From contig UQXF01000052.1 in assembly GCA_900544905.1 (NCBI GenBank), positions 1 through 23,040 on the forward strand: 23,040 nt of DNA. The letters run 5' to 3'. This document shows positions 7,793 to 16,400 of the stretch, one piece after another; within the stretch, counting starts at the first letter, position 1, and each line of letters begins with the position of its first letter. Under the pieces are notes generated by a model. The model saw nothing but the letters and a program-made list of their open reading frames with translations. It did not search any database and was not told the origin of the DNA. A program made the position numbers and the translations under genes. Source of the DNA: an uncultured Clostridium sp. Its GTDB lineage: Bacteria > Bacillota > Clostridia > Lachnospirales > Lachnospiraceae.

Positions 7793-8374
7793 TGTCCAAA
7801 ATCGCACTCTCCCATCGGCTACTGGGTGAGAGGGCAAAAACCTCTTGCCCAGTTTTCGTTTATGTCGGAAACGGGACAGCTCTTTGACAACCGAATACCC
7901 ATTCACCAAATACATTCTCTTTGTGGCTGTAATAAGCATAAGCGTGTGCAGCGGTACGCCATGACCCGCCGAAAGACGACAAGCGAAAAAATGCCGACTG
8001 AAAATATCGGGTAGCTCCCGATTCCGCCAAGACGCACAAAGAGGACAATGATACTCCCGTCCCGTCACAGTCCGAGCGGTAACCAATCCGCCGCAGGCAA
8101 TGAGGGCGGCTCTGTCAGACCGACAGTTGGGGTGCAACTCCCGTGGTGTCAGTTCGCTGCTGACCGTTTGGTGACTTCCCTTGCGTTATTACGCATCAGC
8201 ATTTTCGGGGTGTCGGGGACAAATGGAAAATGCTTTCTATCATAAAGCCAGATGCAAGGCGGTCAATGGAAACAGAGCTTGTTTTATGCTTTCACGACCT
8301 TAATGCTTCCTTGTATCTGGCGGCTACATAGGCAGGAAGCTCCTGCCTAAATCCAGATAGGAGGTCAAAACATA
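7793..8374 (+). other. Non-coding, fold-rich stretch between sigma-like gene and mazF
   Basis: About 580 bases without a convincing gene. Short open frames exist on both strands, but none has a good ribosome binding site and start. Inverted pairs are dense: CTCTCCC with GGGTGAGAG (7807-7832); GGGCAA with TTGCCC (7832-7850), followed by a short T-run that may end the sigma-like transcript; CTCTTTGTG (7917-7925) with CACAAAGAG (8035-8043) about 110 bases apart; CTGTC with GACAG near 8111-8126; and the helices at 8247-8364 listed separately. It probably acts as RNA leader or as DNA sites rather than as protein-coding sequence. Confidence 0.5.
8247..8364 (+). promoter_or_regulatory. Structured 5' leader of mazF with two competing folds
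   Basis: A 13-bp helix joins 8247-8259 (GCCAGATGCAAGG) to 8309-8321 (CCTTGTATCTGGC) with one G-U pair; inside, GGTC (8261-8264) can pair with GACC (8296-8299). A perfect 9-bp hairpin follows, TAGGCAGGA (8329-8337) with TCCTGCCTA (8341-8349), loop AGC. TATCTGG (8314-8320) can instead pair with CCAGATA (8353-8359), which abuts the GGAGG site for the mazF ATG at 8375. The two pairings exclude each other, as in attenuators and riboswitch-like leaders. Folding was judged by eye. Confidence 0.55.
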
Positions 8375-8734
8375 ATGGAAAGGACTATCAAGCGTGGGGA
8401 CATTTTCTACGCAGACTTAAATCCCGTTGTCGGCTCGGAACAGGGCGGCAGGCGACCCGTACTTGTCATTTCAAATGATATAGGGAACACGCACAGCCCG
8501 ACAGTCATCATCGTTCCAATCACAAGCCGAGTGCATACAAAGGCGAAGCTGCCCACACATACCGAGGTGGACAGTTTTGAGGGGCTTGACAAAAACTCCC
8601 TTATCCTTGCAGAACAAATCCGCACCATAGACAAGCGGAGATTGGAAAATTATATCGGCAGGCTTCCCGAAAGCATCCTGCCAAAGCTCAACCGCTCCCT
8701 TGCCGTCAGCATAGACTTGACGGTAAAAGCGTGA
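8375..8734 (+). CDS. mazF: EndoA/MazF-family endoribonuclease toxin, no antitoxin seen
   Basis: Type II toxin fold (PemK/MazF) of 119 residues, full family length. It closely resembles Bacillus EndoA (NdoA), which cleaves single-stranded mRNA at UACAU. Landmarks are RGDIFYADLNPVVGSEQGG at the N-terminus, the RPV motif with the likely catalytic Arg27, the matching Thr50 in VPITS, and AKLPTH and EQIRTIDK further on. No MazE-like ribbon-helix-helix gene precedes it; the 580 bases upstream look non-coding, and the gene downstream is Xis beyond a terminator. It may be controlled by its RNA leader, by a distant antitoxin, or by a chromosomal one, and could stabilise the ICE. GGAGG at 8360-8364 sets the start. 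Target specificity here is inferred from family only. Confidence 0.9.
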   Translation: MERTIKRGDIFYADLNPVVGSEQGGRRPVLVISNDIGNTHSPTVIIVPITSRVHTKAKLPTHTEVDSFEGLDKNSLILAEQIRTIDKRRLENYIGRLPESILPKLNRSLAVSIDLTVKA

Positions 8735-8759
8735 CAACCGAACAGTAACTTTCAGTGAT

Positions 8760-8790
8760 GCTTGTGCCTATCCCGCACAGGCTTTTATAT
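8760..8790 (+). terminator. Intrinsic terminator between mazF and xis
   Basis: GCTTGTGC (8760-8767) pairs with GCACAGGC (8775-8782), 8 bp with one G-U, around a 7-base loop, followed by TTTTATATTTT. It separates mazF expression from xis-int. Confidence 0.75.
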
Positions 8791-8806
8791 TTTGACAGGA
8801 GGTTTT

Positions 8807-9010
8807 ATGAACTACGCAGAGGTTCCCATTTGGGAAAAATACACCCTTACTATCGAGGAAGCCGCAAAGTATTTCCGCATCGGGGAAAAGAAGCTCCGCC
8901 AGTTGGCAGACGAACATCCCAATGCTAACTGGCTGATTATGAACGGAAACCGTGTGCAGATTAAACGGAAGCAGTTTGAAAAAATGATTGATTCTATGGA
9001 AGTCATATAG
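8807..9010 (+). CDS. xis: Tn916-type excisionase (Xis)
   Basis: Recombination directionality factor of 67 residues. It binds ICE ends and helps the integrase excise the element. It has a small winged-helix DNA-binding pattern: LTIEEAAKYFRIGEKKLRQLA forms the HTH-like part (about 14-34), and a strand-rich wing with a basic RVQIKRKQFE end follows. Length and position just before int match Tn916 xis. GGAGG a few bases upstream fixes the ATG at 8807; an in-frame upstream extension has no site and would overlap the terminator. The integrase promoter begins right after its stop. Confidence 0.9.
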   Translation: MNYAEVPIWEKYTLTIEEAAKYFRIGEKKLRQLADEHPNANWLIMNGNRVQIKRKQFEKMIDSMEVI

Positions 9011-9038
9011 TTGCAGCGAGCTAAAATATCGGTATAAT
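9011..9038 (+). promoter_or_regulatory. Integrase promoter
   Basis: TTGCAG (9011-9016) and a perfect TATAAT (9033-9038) are spaced by 16 bases, directly after the xis stop. This gives int its own transcript, independent of xis. Confidence 0.75.
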
Positions 9039-9057
9039 AGAAGTATGTCGTATCAAG

Positions 9058-9081
9058 GCTCGTTCCAGAACGGAAAGGAGC
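9058..9081 (+). promoter_or_regulatory. Hairpin over the int ribosome binding site
   Basis: GCTC (9058-9061) and TTCC (9063-9066) can pair with GGAA (9072-9075) and GAGC (9078-9081) around loop AGAAC. The 3' arm holds the GGAAAGGAG site for the int ATG at 9090. The helix is interrupted, so stability is uncertain. Confidence 0.35.
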
Positions 9082-9089
9082 TTCACACT

Positions 9090-10277
9090 ATGTCAGAAAA
9101 AAGACGTGACAATAAAGGACGGATACTAAGGACTGGAGAGAGCCAGAGAAAAGACGGAAGATACGCATATAAATATGTAGACGCATTCGGCAAGCCGCAG
9201 TTTGTCTACTCATGGAAACTGGTAGCCACGGACAAGACCCCTGCGGGCAAGCGTGATGTCCCTGCACTTCGGGACAAGGTAAAGGAAATCAGCAGGGACT
9301 TGGAGGACGGCATTGACACAATCGGCAAGAAAATGACGGTATGCCAGCTCTACGCAAAGCAGAACGGTCTTAGGAAGAATGTAAAGCACGGCACGAAAAA
9401 AGGGCGTGACTATCTCATGGGCTTATTGCAGGATGACCCTTTCGGCATAAAAAGCATTGATGCCGTGAAACAGTCGGACGCAAAAGAATGGGTGATACGG
9501 ATGAGCGAAAAAGGCTTCGCTTTCCAGACCATCAGCAATTTCAAGCGTTCCCTAAAGGCGGCTTTCTACACCGCCATTGAGGATGACTGTATCCGCAAAA
9601 ATCCCTTTAACTTTGCCCTTGATACTGTTATTGAGGACGACAGGGAGCGAAAGGCGGCATTAACGCCGAAGCAGGAGGAAAGCCTGTTAGCCTTTATGGA
9701 ACAGGATGCGGTGTATAAGAAATACCGTGACGAGGTGATTATCCTGCTCGGTACGGGGCTTAGAATTTCAGAGTTCTGCGGTCTGACCACAGCTCTGGAT
9801 TTCAAAAACCGCCAAATCAATGTAGACCATCAGCTTCTGCGGGATGCCGACATCGGCTACTATATCGAAACGCCCAAGACCAAGAACGGCATACGGCAGA
9901 TTCCCATGACCGAGGAAGTCTACCAAGCGTTGAAGCGTGTGCTGAAGAATCGGAGCAACGCCGTACCGTTCAACGTAGGGGGATATAAAAACTTCCTGTT
10001 CCTCAAAAATGACGGGATGCCGAAAGTGGCAGCAAATTATGAAAGTATGCTAAAAGGGCTTGTAAAGAAGTACAATAAGCAGAACAAAGAGCAGCTTCCA
10101 AACATCACGCCCCATATCCTCAGACACACATTCTGCACTCGGTTAGCCAATGCAGGCATGAATCCCAAGGCGTTGCAGTATATCATGGGACACGCCAACA
10201 TCACAATGACGCTGAACTATTACGCCCATGCGACCTACGATTCCGCAAAGGCAGAAATGGAGCGTTTGGCGGCATAG
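9090..10277 (+). CDS. int: Tn916-family tyrosine integrase/transposase (Int)
   Basis: Site-specific tyrosine recombinase of 395 residues that integrates and excises the ICE. The N-terminal arm-binding domain (about 1-75) begins MSEKRRDNKGRILRTGESQR, as in Tn916 Int. A SAM-like core-binding domain (about 80-175) follows, then the catalytic domain. Catalytic residues are visible: Arg225 (GTGLRISEF), Lys263 (TPKTK), His342 and Arg345 (HILRH), His368 (MGHANI) and Tyr377 (LNYYAH). The frame is complete with an intact active site, so the element could be mobile. I start at the ATG at 9090, with GGAAAGGAG at 9072-9080; the frame extends upstream but that part overlaps xis and the promoter. It lies about 150 bases from the element's right end, as in Tn916. 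Confidence 0.97.
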   Translation: MSEKRRDNKGRILRTGESQRKDGRYAYKYVDAFGKPQFVYSWKLVATDKTPAGKRDVPALRDKVKEISRDLEDGIDTIGKKMTVCQLYAKQNGLRKNVKHGTKKGRDYLMGLLQDDPFGIKSIDAVKQSDAKEWVIRMSEKGFAFQTISNFKRSLKAAFYTAIEDDCIRKNPFNFALDTVIEDDRERKAALTPKQEESLLAFMEQDAVYKKYRDEVIILLGTGLRISEFCGLTTALDFKNRQINVDHQLLRDADIGYYIETPKTKNGIRQIPMTEEVYQALKRVLKNRSNAVPFNVGGYKNFLFLKNDGMPKVAANYESMLKGLVKKYNKQNKEQLPNITPHILRHTFCTRLANAGMNPKALQYIMGHANITMTLNYYAHATYDSAKAEMERLAA

Positions 10278-10291
10278 CCAAATCGGTGTTT

Positions 10292-10308
10292 TACTACTGC
10301 CGTACTAC
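10292..10308 (+). promoter_or_regulatory. Integrase arm-type (DR2-like) direct repeats
   Basis: TACTAC occurs at 10292-10297 and 10303-10308, 11 bases apart, that is one helical turn, shortly after int and inside the element's end. Tn916 Int binds DR2 repeats with a TACTAC/GTAGTA-type core at such sites; identity here is inferred from that resemblance. Confidence 0.5.
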
Positions 10309-10367
10309 TTTTGGATTCAAAATTATGCCGAGAAGCACAAAGATATGCCAAGTATCTTCCGATATGA

Positions 10368-10411
10368 CAAATGGCGAAAAAGCCTTAAAATCCAAGACTT
10401 ATCGCCATTTG
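10368..10411. repeat. Perfect 10-bp inverted repeat near the ICE right end
   Basis: CAAATGGCGA (10368-10377) and TCGCCATTTG (10402-10411) are exact inverted copies with 24 bases between. GATATG also recurs at 10342, 10361 and 10416. These may be Int/Xis binding sites, or a terminator-like fold limiting readthrough from int into the flanking gene; there is no following T-run. Confidence 0.55.
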
Positions 10412-10455
10412 CCAAGATATGAAAAGATAATCTAAAAATTTGCTTGAGGTTTTTA
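10412..10455. other. Probable ICE-chromosome junction (attR)
   Basis: The flanking giant frame is open only from 10431, after a TAA at 10428-10430. Its first clear repeat landmark (NLNGHKLTV) begins at 10458, in the middle of a domain. The AT-rich bases just upstream resemble the relaxed AT-rich targets of Tn916-family elements. The exact crossover base and coupling sequence cannot be told from one end. Confidence 0.55.
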
Positions 10456-13400
10456 TAAATCTCAATGGGCATAAGCTCACCGTACACGGCAATCTGTATC
10501 TGAACAGCAGAATAGAGATGCAGGAGGGATATCTGCATGTAAAAGGGAACCTGACAGAAACCCATAATGGCAGAATTACAATGACTTCTCCAAACGACTA
10601 TATCGTGATAGAAGGGGACTACGGATATTACAATGGAGGCTATGGTTATACAGCCACCAATGGTACAATTGAGATTATGGGGGATATATACAAGGCAGAT
10701 GAAAGTGGAAGCGACCAGAAAATTTATGACAGCTCCTGCAGGGTGATTTTATCGGGTTCACAGAAACAGACGATAGATTTGCAGCCTGACGGCTTTGTAA
10801 AAATGAGCCATATTGTGATTGAAAATACCTCGGAGGAAGGGGTGTTTTCCACACATGCCCTTAACTGTGATATTCTGGAGGACGAGGAGAATAAGCTGCA
10901 TTTTGCGGCATCCGGCTCCAACGGAGAGGTGCTTTCGGAGGACCAGACCATAGAGGGAGACTATACCCTTCTGGCAGGTGAGCTTGATTTGGCAGGACAT
11001 ACCCTTACAGTCCGGGGAAATTTTATTCATGCAGGCGGCAAGGTCAATGTAAATGGCGGTTCTCTGATTGTGGAGGGGGATTATAAAAAGCAGTATTTCT
11101 ATGAAAAGGATGGAGAGCAGATAACCGGGCAGAGTACGGGACGGCTGCTGATGCAGCAGGAGCAGGATTATGTGCTCATAAAGGGAAATTATATTGACTC
11201 CGGTGTGAACAGTATGGCAGAGGATTTGACTGCGGGAACACTGGAGCTTAAAGGGAGCATGGAGGCGGAGGCTTCCCTGTCCCATGCGTTATTCCGTGCA
11301 TCCAAAAGCCATACGGTAAAGCTGACGGGCACCGGAAAGCAGATGATTGGAAGGGGAGAGAAATATTCCGGCAGTTATATCCGGTTTGCCAATCTGGCAG
11401 TAGCCCAGGAGGCAGCAGGCAGCACGGTGTTTGAGGAACCGATAGAGGTCTGTGGAAAAATCAGGCATGAGTCAGTCCATATAACGGGAACCACACGGCT
11501 TGACGGCGCAGTTTTGGAGGGCAGCAGACTGTACGGAGATGTGGAATTTTGCGGAAGTGTGAGCATGGATAAGGATTTTATCTTTTCCGGTGATGTATAT
11601 GCGGCAGCTTCTGCGGTTACAACTATTAAGAACAGCCATATAACCGTGGAGGGAGATTTCTGCCAGTATAATGGAAGCCTTGCTGTGAGTGGGGAGAATA
11701 GTGTATTTACCATAGAGGGCGATTATGTTGCAAAGGGAAGCAGCCAGCATATGATTTCTTCGGGAACCATTGAAATAGCCGGGGACATGGTAAGGGAGAA
11801 TGGCTATGTCATAGCGGCAGAAAATGCGCAGCTGGTGTTTAACGGTGAAAGGGAACAGCGCATTGAACTGTCCCATGCCAGCACCCAGCTGGAAAATATT
11901 GTAGTGGACAATCCGGAAGGCGTGGTGGTGGCGGATAATGCTGCTGTTATCAATGTGGCATGTAGACAAGGTGTGTTATCCTATGCTTCTGGCGGTATCC
12001 ATGGTTTTACCCTGGAGGAGGATGGAGAGTATGACGGGGATTTGGTAATTGCCGGTGGAGTGCTGGATTTAAACGGCCACAGTTATCACGTCCGGGGAAA
12101 TCTGACGGTAAAAAACGGTGTGCTTAAGATGACCAATGAGCAGGATTATCTGCTGGTGGACGGGGATTTTGAGACGGACAGTACCATAAGCCATTCCGGT
12201 TATCTGACAGCCGGAACCATGGAATTAAAGGGGAATTTTACACAAACGGGAAACAGAAGTTCCTTTCAGGCAGAAAAGCAGCATACTGTGGTATTTTCAG
12301 GGAATGGTACACAAAATATATCTCTTACAGACACGCAGTATTCTTGTTTTTCAAATCTTGAGCTGGACAGTAAGGAAAAGACAGTATTTTCAACGGTTGT
12401 GAGAGCGTATGGAACCGTGATTCAGAGCTGTCCGGTGGAGGGTACGCTTGGAATGGGTAATACAACTGTTTTTGCAGAAGACACCTATCAGGGTGATGTA
12501 AGAATCGTAGAAAGTGTAACACTGCAAAGGGATGTGACCATTGACGGAAATGCTTATATTGGGTATGATATTTATTTGAAGTTGGGGACAAGCCAGTTTG
12601 CTGCCAGTGGAACGGTGACATTGGAATATCGCAGTATTCTGGATATTCAAAAGGGCTCTCTTTTGTGTGGAAATTTAATCATGGAAAGATGTGACCATTT
12701 TTACATGAATGAACCTTCCGGAAAAGTTACGGTTGTTCAGGATGTCTGTTTCAGTGCATATTTGAGGCAGTCCTTGAAGGCAGGAACGATTACAATTGGC
12801 GGGGATATTGCTTTCGACAGTTATTATGCATGGCTCTTTGACAGTAATGTAAACGTCATCTTAAACGGTTCCGGAAAACAGACTGTTACAATGAGCAATA
12901 CAAAGCATACCCTGGGAAATTTGATTTTGCAGAACACAAGTGAAGACGGGGTTTATGTGACAGATTATCTGATATGCCAGGCAATTGATAATTCTGCCGG
13001 TACGAAGGTAACCTTTGCGGATGGTGGAATCTTAGGTTATACACTGGAAGCAGATGAGGTGATAGAGGGGGATTTGCTCCTGTCAGGCGGGGAGATGGAT
13101 TTGAACGGGCATACCCTGACCGTAAAGGGAGACCTGATACAGAGTGACGGTGCCATGAATCTAAATGGCGGCAGTCTGGATATAGAGGGGAACTACTATA
13201 TTGCCAAACGCACCGAAAAACCGGATGGAACTTATTCCTATGCAGTGACGGGAGCAAAGCTTATTATGGCACAGGAAAAGGAACGGGTGACGGTTCATAG
13301 GAATCTGTACACGGCATTTTCAGACAGCACTAATATGAAATGTACGGACGGAACCATTGAGCTTTTGGGAGACTTTCAGGTGCTGTACGGATATTTTTAT

Positions 13401-16400
13401 ATGGGACAGGCGTCCACCCTGCTTTTTAACGGTGTGGAACAGCAGAAGATGACCTTTAACGGTTCCAGTGTGCGATTGGGAGGCCTTGCCCTTGCCAATG
13501 AGAAAGGAATTACATGCAGCTCCTATTTTTATGTGAATGGAAATCTGCAGACAAACGGATATCCGGTAAGCGGTACGATATACTGCCAGCCCGGAATGAC
13601 GATGCCTGACGATACCATTTATGCAAACCTATATTTTCCGGAGAAAATGGATTTGCAGAGGGATGTCTGTATAGCGGGGGATGTAGGGCTGGGAGGATTA
13701 ACGCTGAATGACCATCACTTAACGGTAGAGGGAAATTGTACCTTAAATGACGTCTATGGTATTGTCCAGCCGGACGGTATATTGGAAATCAAGGGAAATA
13801 TCATAAGCAGCGTTTCCTATTACAGTGGTTCCGGTACAAACCGTCTCATCTTAAGCGGCGGTACAAAGCAGAACATTGCGGATGGCAAAGCACGGTTTTG
13901 TTTTCAGGAGCTGGTCATCCGTAATACATCGGAGGAGGGCGTATATTCTGCCGGTCTGTTTGATGCGGAGACCGTGACGGATTTGGAGCATAAGCTTACT
14001 TTTTATACAGAGGGCGAGGCGGGATATACTCTTACAAAGGATACCGTAATATCCGGAGATTTTATACAGCTGCTTGGAACCATGGATTTGAACGGGCATA
14101 CCCTTACGGTTATGGGAGATTATATCCAGAAGAATGGTGTGATAAGGATAAATGGCGGTGCACTTAAAATCCAGGGCAGCTATACCATGGGGAATCTGGA
14201 CGGCAAGGGAAACTATGTGGCAAACCATGCGAGGCTGGTTATGGACCGGGAAGCAGATACGGTATATGTTGAGGGAGATGTAAGGCTGGTATCAGGGTTG
14301 TCGCTTACAGAGGACATGACACAGGGAACCTTTGAGATGAAAGGGAATCTTTCTTACGAGTGCCGGGATTATACTTATCTGCCGGCCAAATTTACCATGG
14401 TCTTTTCCGGAGAGAAAAAACAGACGGTTTCCATAAATAGCTGTGATTTGAGATTTGGAACTATCCAGCTTGCCAACACCTCGGCAGAGGGGGTTATTCT
14501 GGCAGGCAATATTACGATTAATAATCCGGTGACCGGTAACGGAAAATTAAATGGTGTGACCGGCAAGACCGTTTACTGGACCACCGGACAGGTATTTCCG
14601 TTTACGGAATGGGAGGGGAATCTCTACCTTGAGACTAATGGAGTGACGATGAGCCAGGATTTGAATGTGAAAGGCGAGCTCTTTATATATGCGCCGTTGG
14701 ATGTAAACGGAAGGCATCTTGCGGCAGGCTCTGTGGTATTGAGACATACCCTGAAGCCAAATGGCGGTGTTGTACAGGTTCAGAATGATTTTACCGTACA
14801 GAATTATTATAATGCAACTCTTGAAATGGAAAAGGAAGCGGATATTGTCCAGATTACCGGGGATATGACGGCAAATTACGGAGAGCTTATTTTATCTGCC
14901 GGAACCATGGAGGTAAAAGGTAATTTAACCCTAGGTGCGGCTTATGTGAAAACAGATGAAAAGCATAACACCATTTTAAGTGGCAAGATGAACGCCCGGG
15001 GTATTGCCTATACCCAGAAGGTGACATTAGCTGCTTCCACAAGGCTTGGCACTTTAACCCTTACAAAACCAAGGGATTACTATGTCTTTAACCGGGATGT
15101 GGAGGATATGTGCGGGGCGCTGGTAGAAGATATCCAGGACATCATTGCCCCGACTGCCCCGGCAGGGCTTGCCGCATCTAATGTGTCCTATACAAAGGTT
15201 TCCCTGTCATGGGATGCTTCCACGGACGATACCGGTGTGGCAGGTTATGATATCTACCGGAATGATAAAAAGATTATGACTGTGTCTGGTACGTCCTATA
15301 CAGACCGGTATCTGACACCGGATACACAGTACAGCTACTATGTGGTCGCAAAGGATGCAACCCTTAACACATCTGCCCTTTCCGGGACGGTTACCGTGAC
15401 AACCTTAAAGGATGAGGAGGCACCGGCGGTTCCACAGGGCGTGGAGTTAATACAGCGGTATGGGGAAGCGCTTACCATAAGCTGGCAGGCATCCGGGGAC
15501 AATGTGGAGACGAAAGGCTACCATATTTACCGGAACGGGGAGCTTATAAAAGACACTGCAGCTACTGTTTATACCGACAGCGGACTGGAAGCCAATACCC
15601 ATTATGTATACCAGCTTACGGCTTATGATGCGGCTGGCAATGAGTCAGAGCTTTCCGAGGAGTACAGCTTTTACACCCAGGCAGTGGAGATTGCAGAAAT
15701 GTCTCCGGATAATTATGCAAAGCTTTCCGGAACAAAGACGAATGTTACTGTAAGCTTTACAAATGCGGGAAGCAGCAGCGGATACCAGGTCTACATGGCA
15801 TACAGGGAACAGGAAAACGAGGAATTTAAGGAGCTTTTTAACAAGACAGCAGGAAAGAATACTACCTACCGCCAGCAGATTACGGCGTCGGCAGTCTTAG
15901 ACACCTCAAAGATACAGGGTGAAGAAATAGAGGTGCTTGTGCGCATCACCGACGGAGGAGGCAGCGAGACAGAGGAGCATTACACCTATTATCTGGACCG
16001 CTCGGCGCCGTCTAAATTGTCCGAGGTGGGAGCAGAGGCAAGAAACGGTGTTGCGGTGATAAGCTTTGCAAAGGGAACCGAGGCAGATATTGCAGGCTAC
16101 CGCATTTACCGTCAGCAGGCAGGAATGGAAAAGGAGCTGCTTCTTGACAGCGGTAATCCGGATAAGACATATTATTACGACAAGAGTATTGAAGAGGGAG
16201 TGGAGTATACTTATTACGTGGCGGCGTATGATGAAGAGGGATTAGAGGGCGAATGCTCCGATGGGGTATCCGTAACCGGAAATGCAGACGAAGAGGAGCC
16301 GCGGATTGAGAGCGTGGCGCCTCTGGATGGTACCCTGACCGGAAAAGTGGAGTTTACGGTAAAGGCAACGGATAATAAGGGGCTTGACCATGTTACCATT

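Larger units (their letters stand above)
1..10430 (+). mobile_element. Tn916/Tn1549-family ICE, right-hand part (left end outside window)
   Basis: The segment carries a conjugation wall hydrolase, a sigma-region-4-like protein, a Tn916-type excisionase and a Tn916-type tyrosine integrase at its right edge, in the usual family order (transfer genes, cargo, control, xis-int, end). The left end and most transfer genes (relaxase, VirD4/VirB4-like) lie outside. The cargo slot, 1271-7065, holds a regulator and two secreted proteins rather than a recognisable resistance gene. The right boundary is inferred: just after integrase arm-type repeats, a long open frame begins in mid-domain, so the junction lies roughly between 10412 and 10455. 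The exact base cannot be read without the empty site or the circular form. Confidence 0.85.

Noticed and set aside
7826..8014. Plus-strand small frame of 62 codons after the sigma-like gene
   Set aside because: The GTG start lies inside a hairpin, there is no good Shine-Dalgarno site, and the composition is not protein-like; kept as part of the non-coding stretch.
7724..8137. Minus-strand open frame of 137 codons
   Set aside because: It runs antisense into the 3' end of the sigma-like gene, has no convincing ribosome binding site and shows no recognisable domain.
8048..8245. Plus-strand small frame of 65 codons before the mazF leader, considered as a possible antitoxin
   Set aside because: Weak start, no ribosome binding site and no ribbon-helix-helix pattern; it does not look like MazE.
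10228..10422. Plus-strand frame overlapping the int 3' end
   Set aside because: Out of frame with int, without a start signal, and covering the attachment-end repeats.
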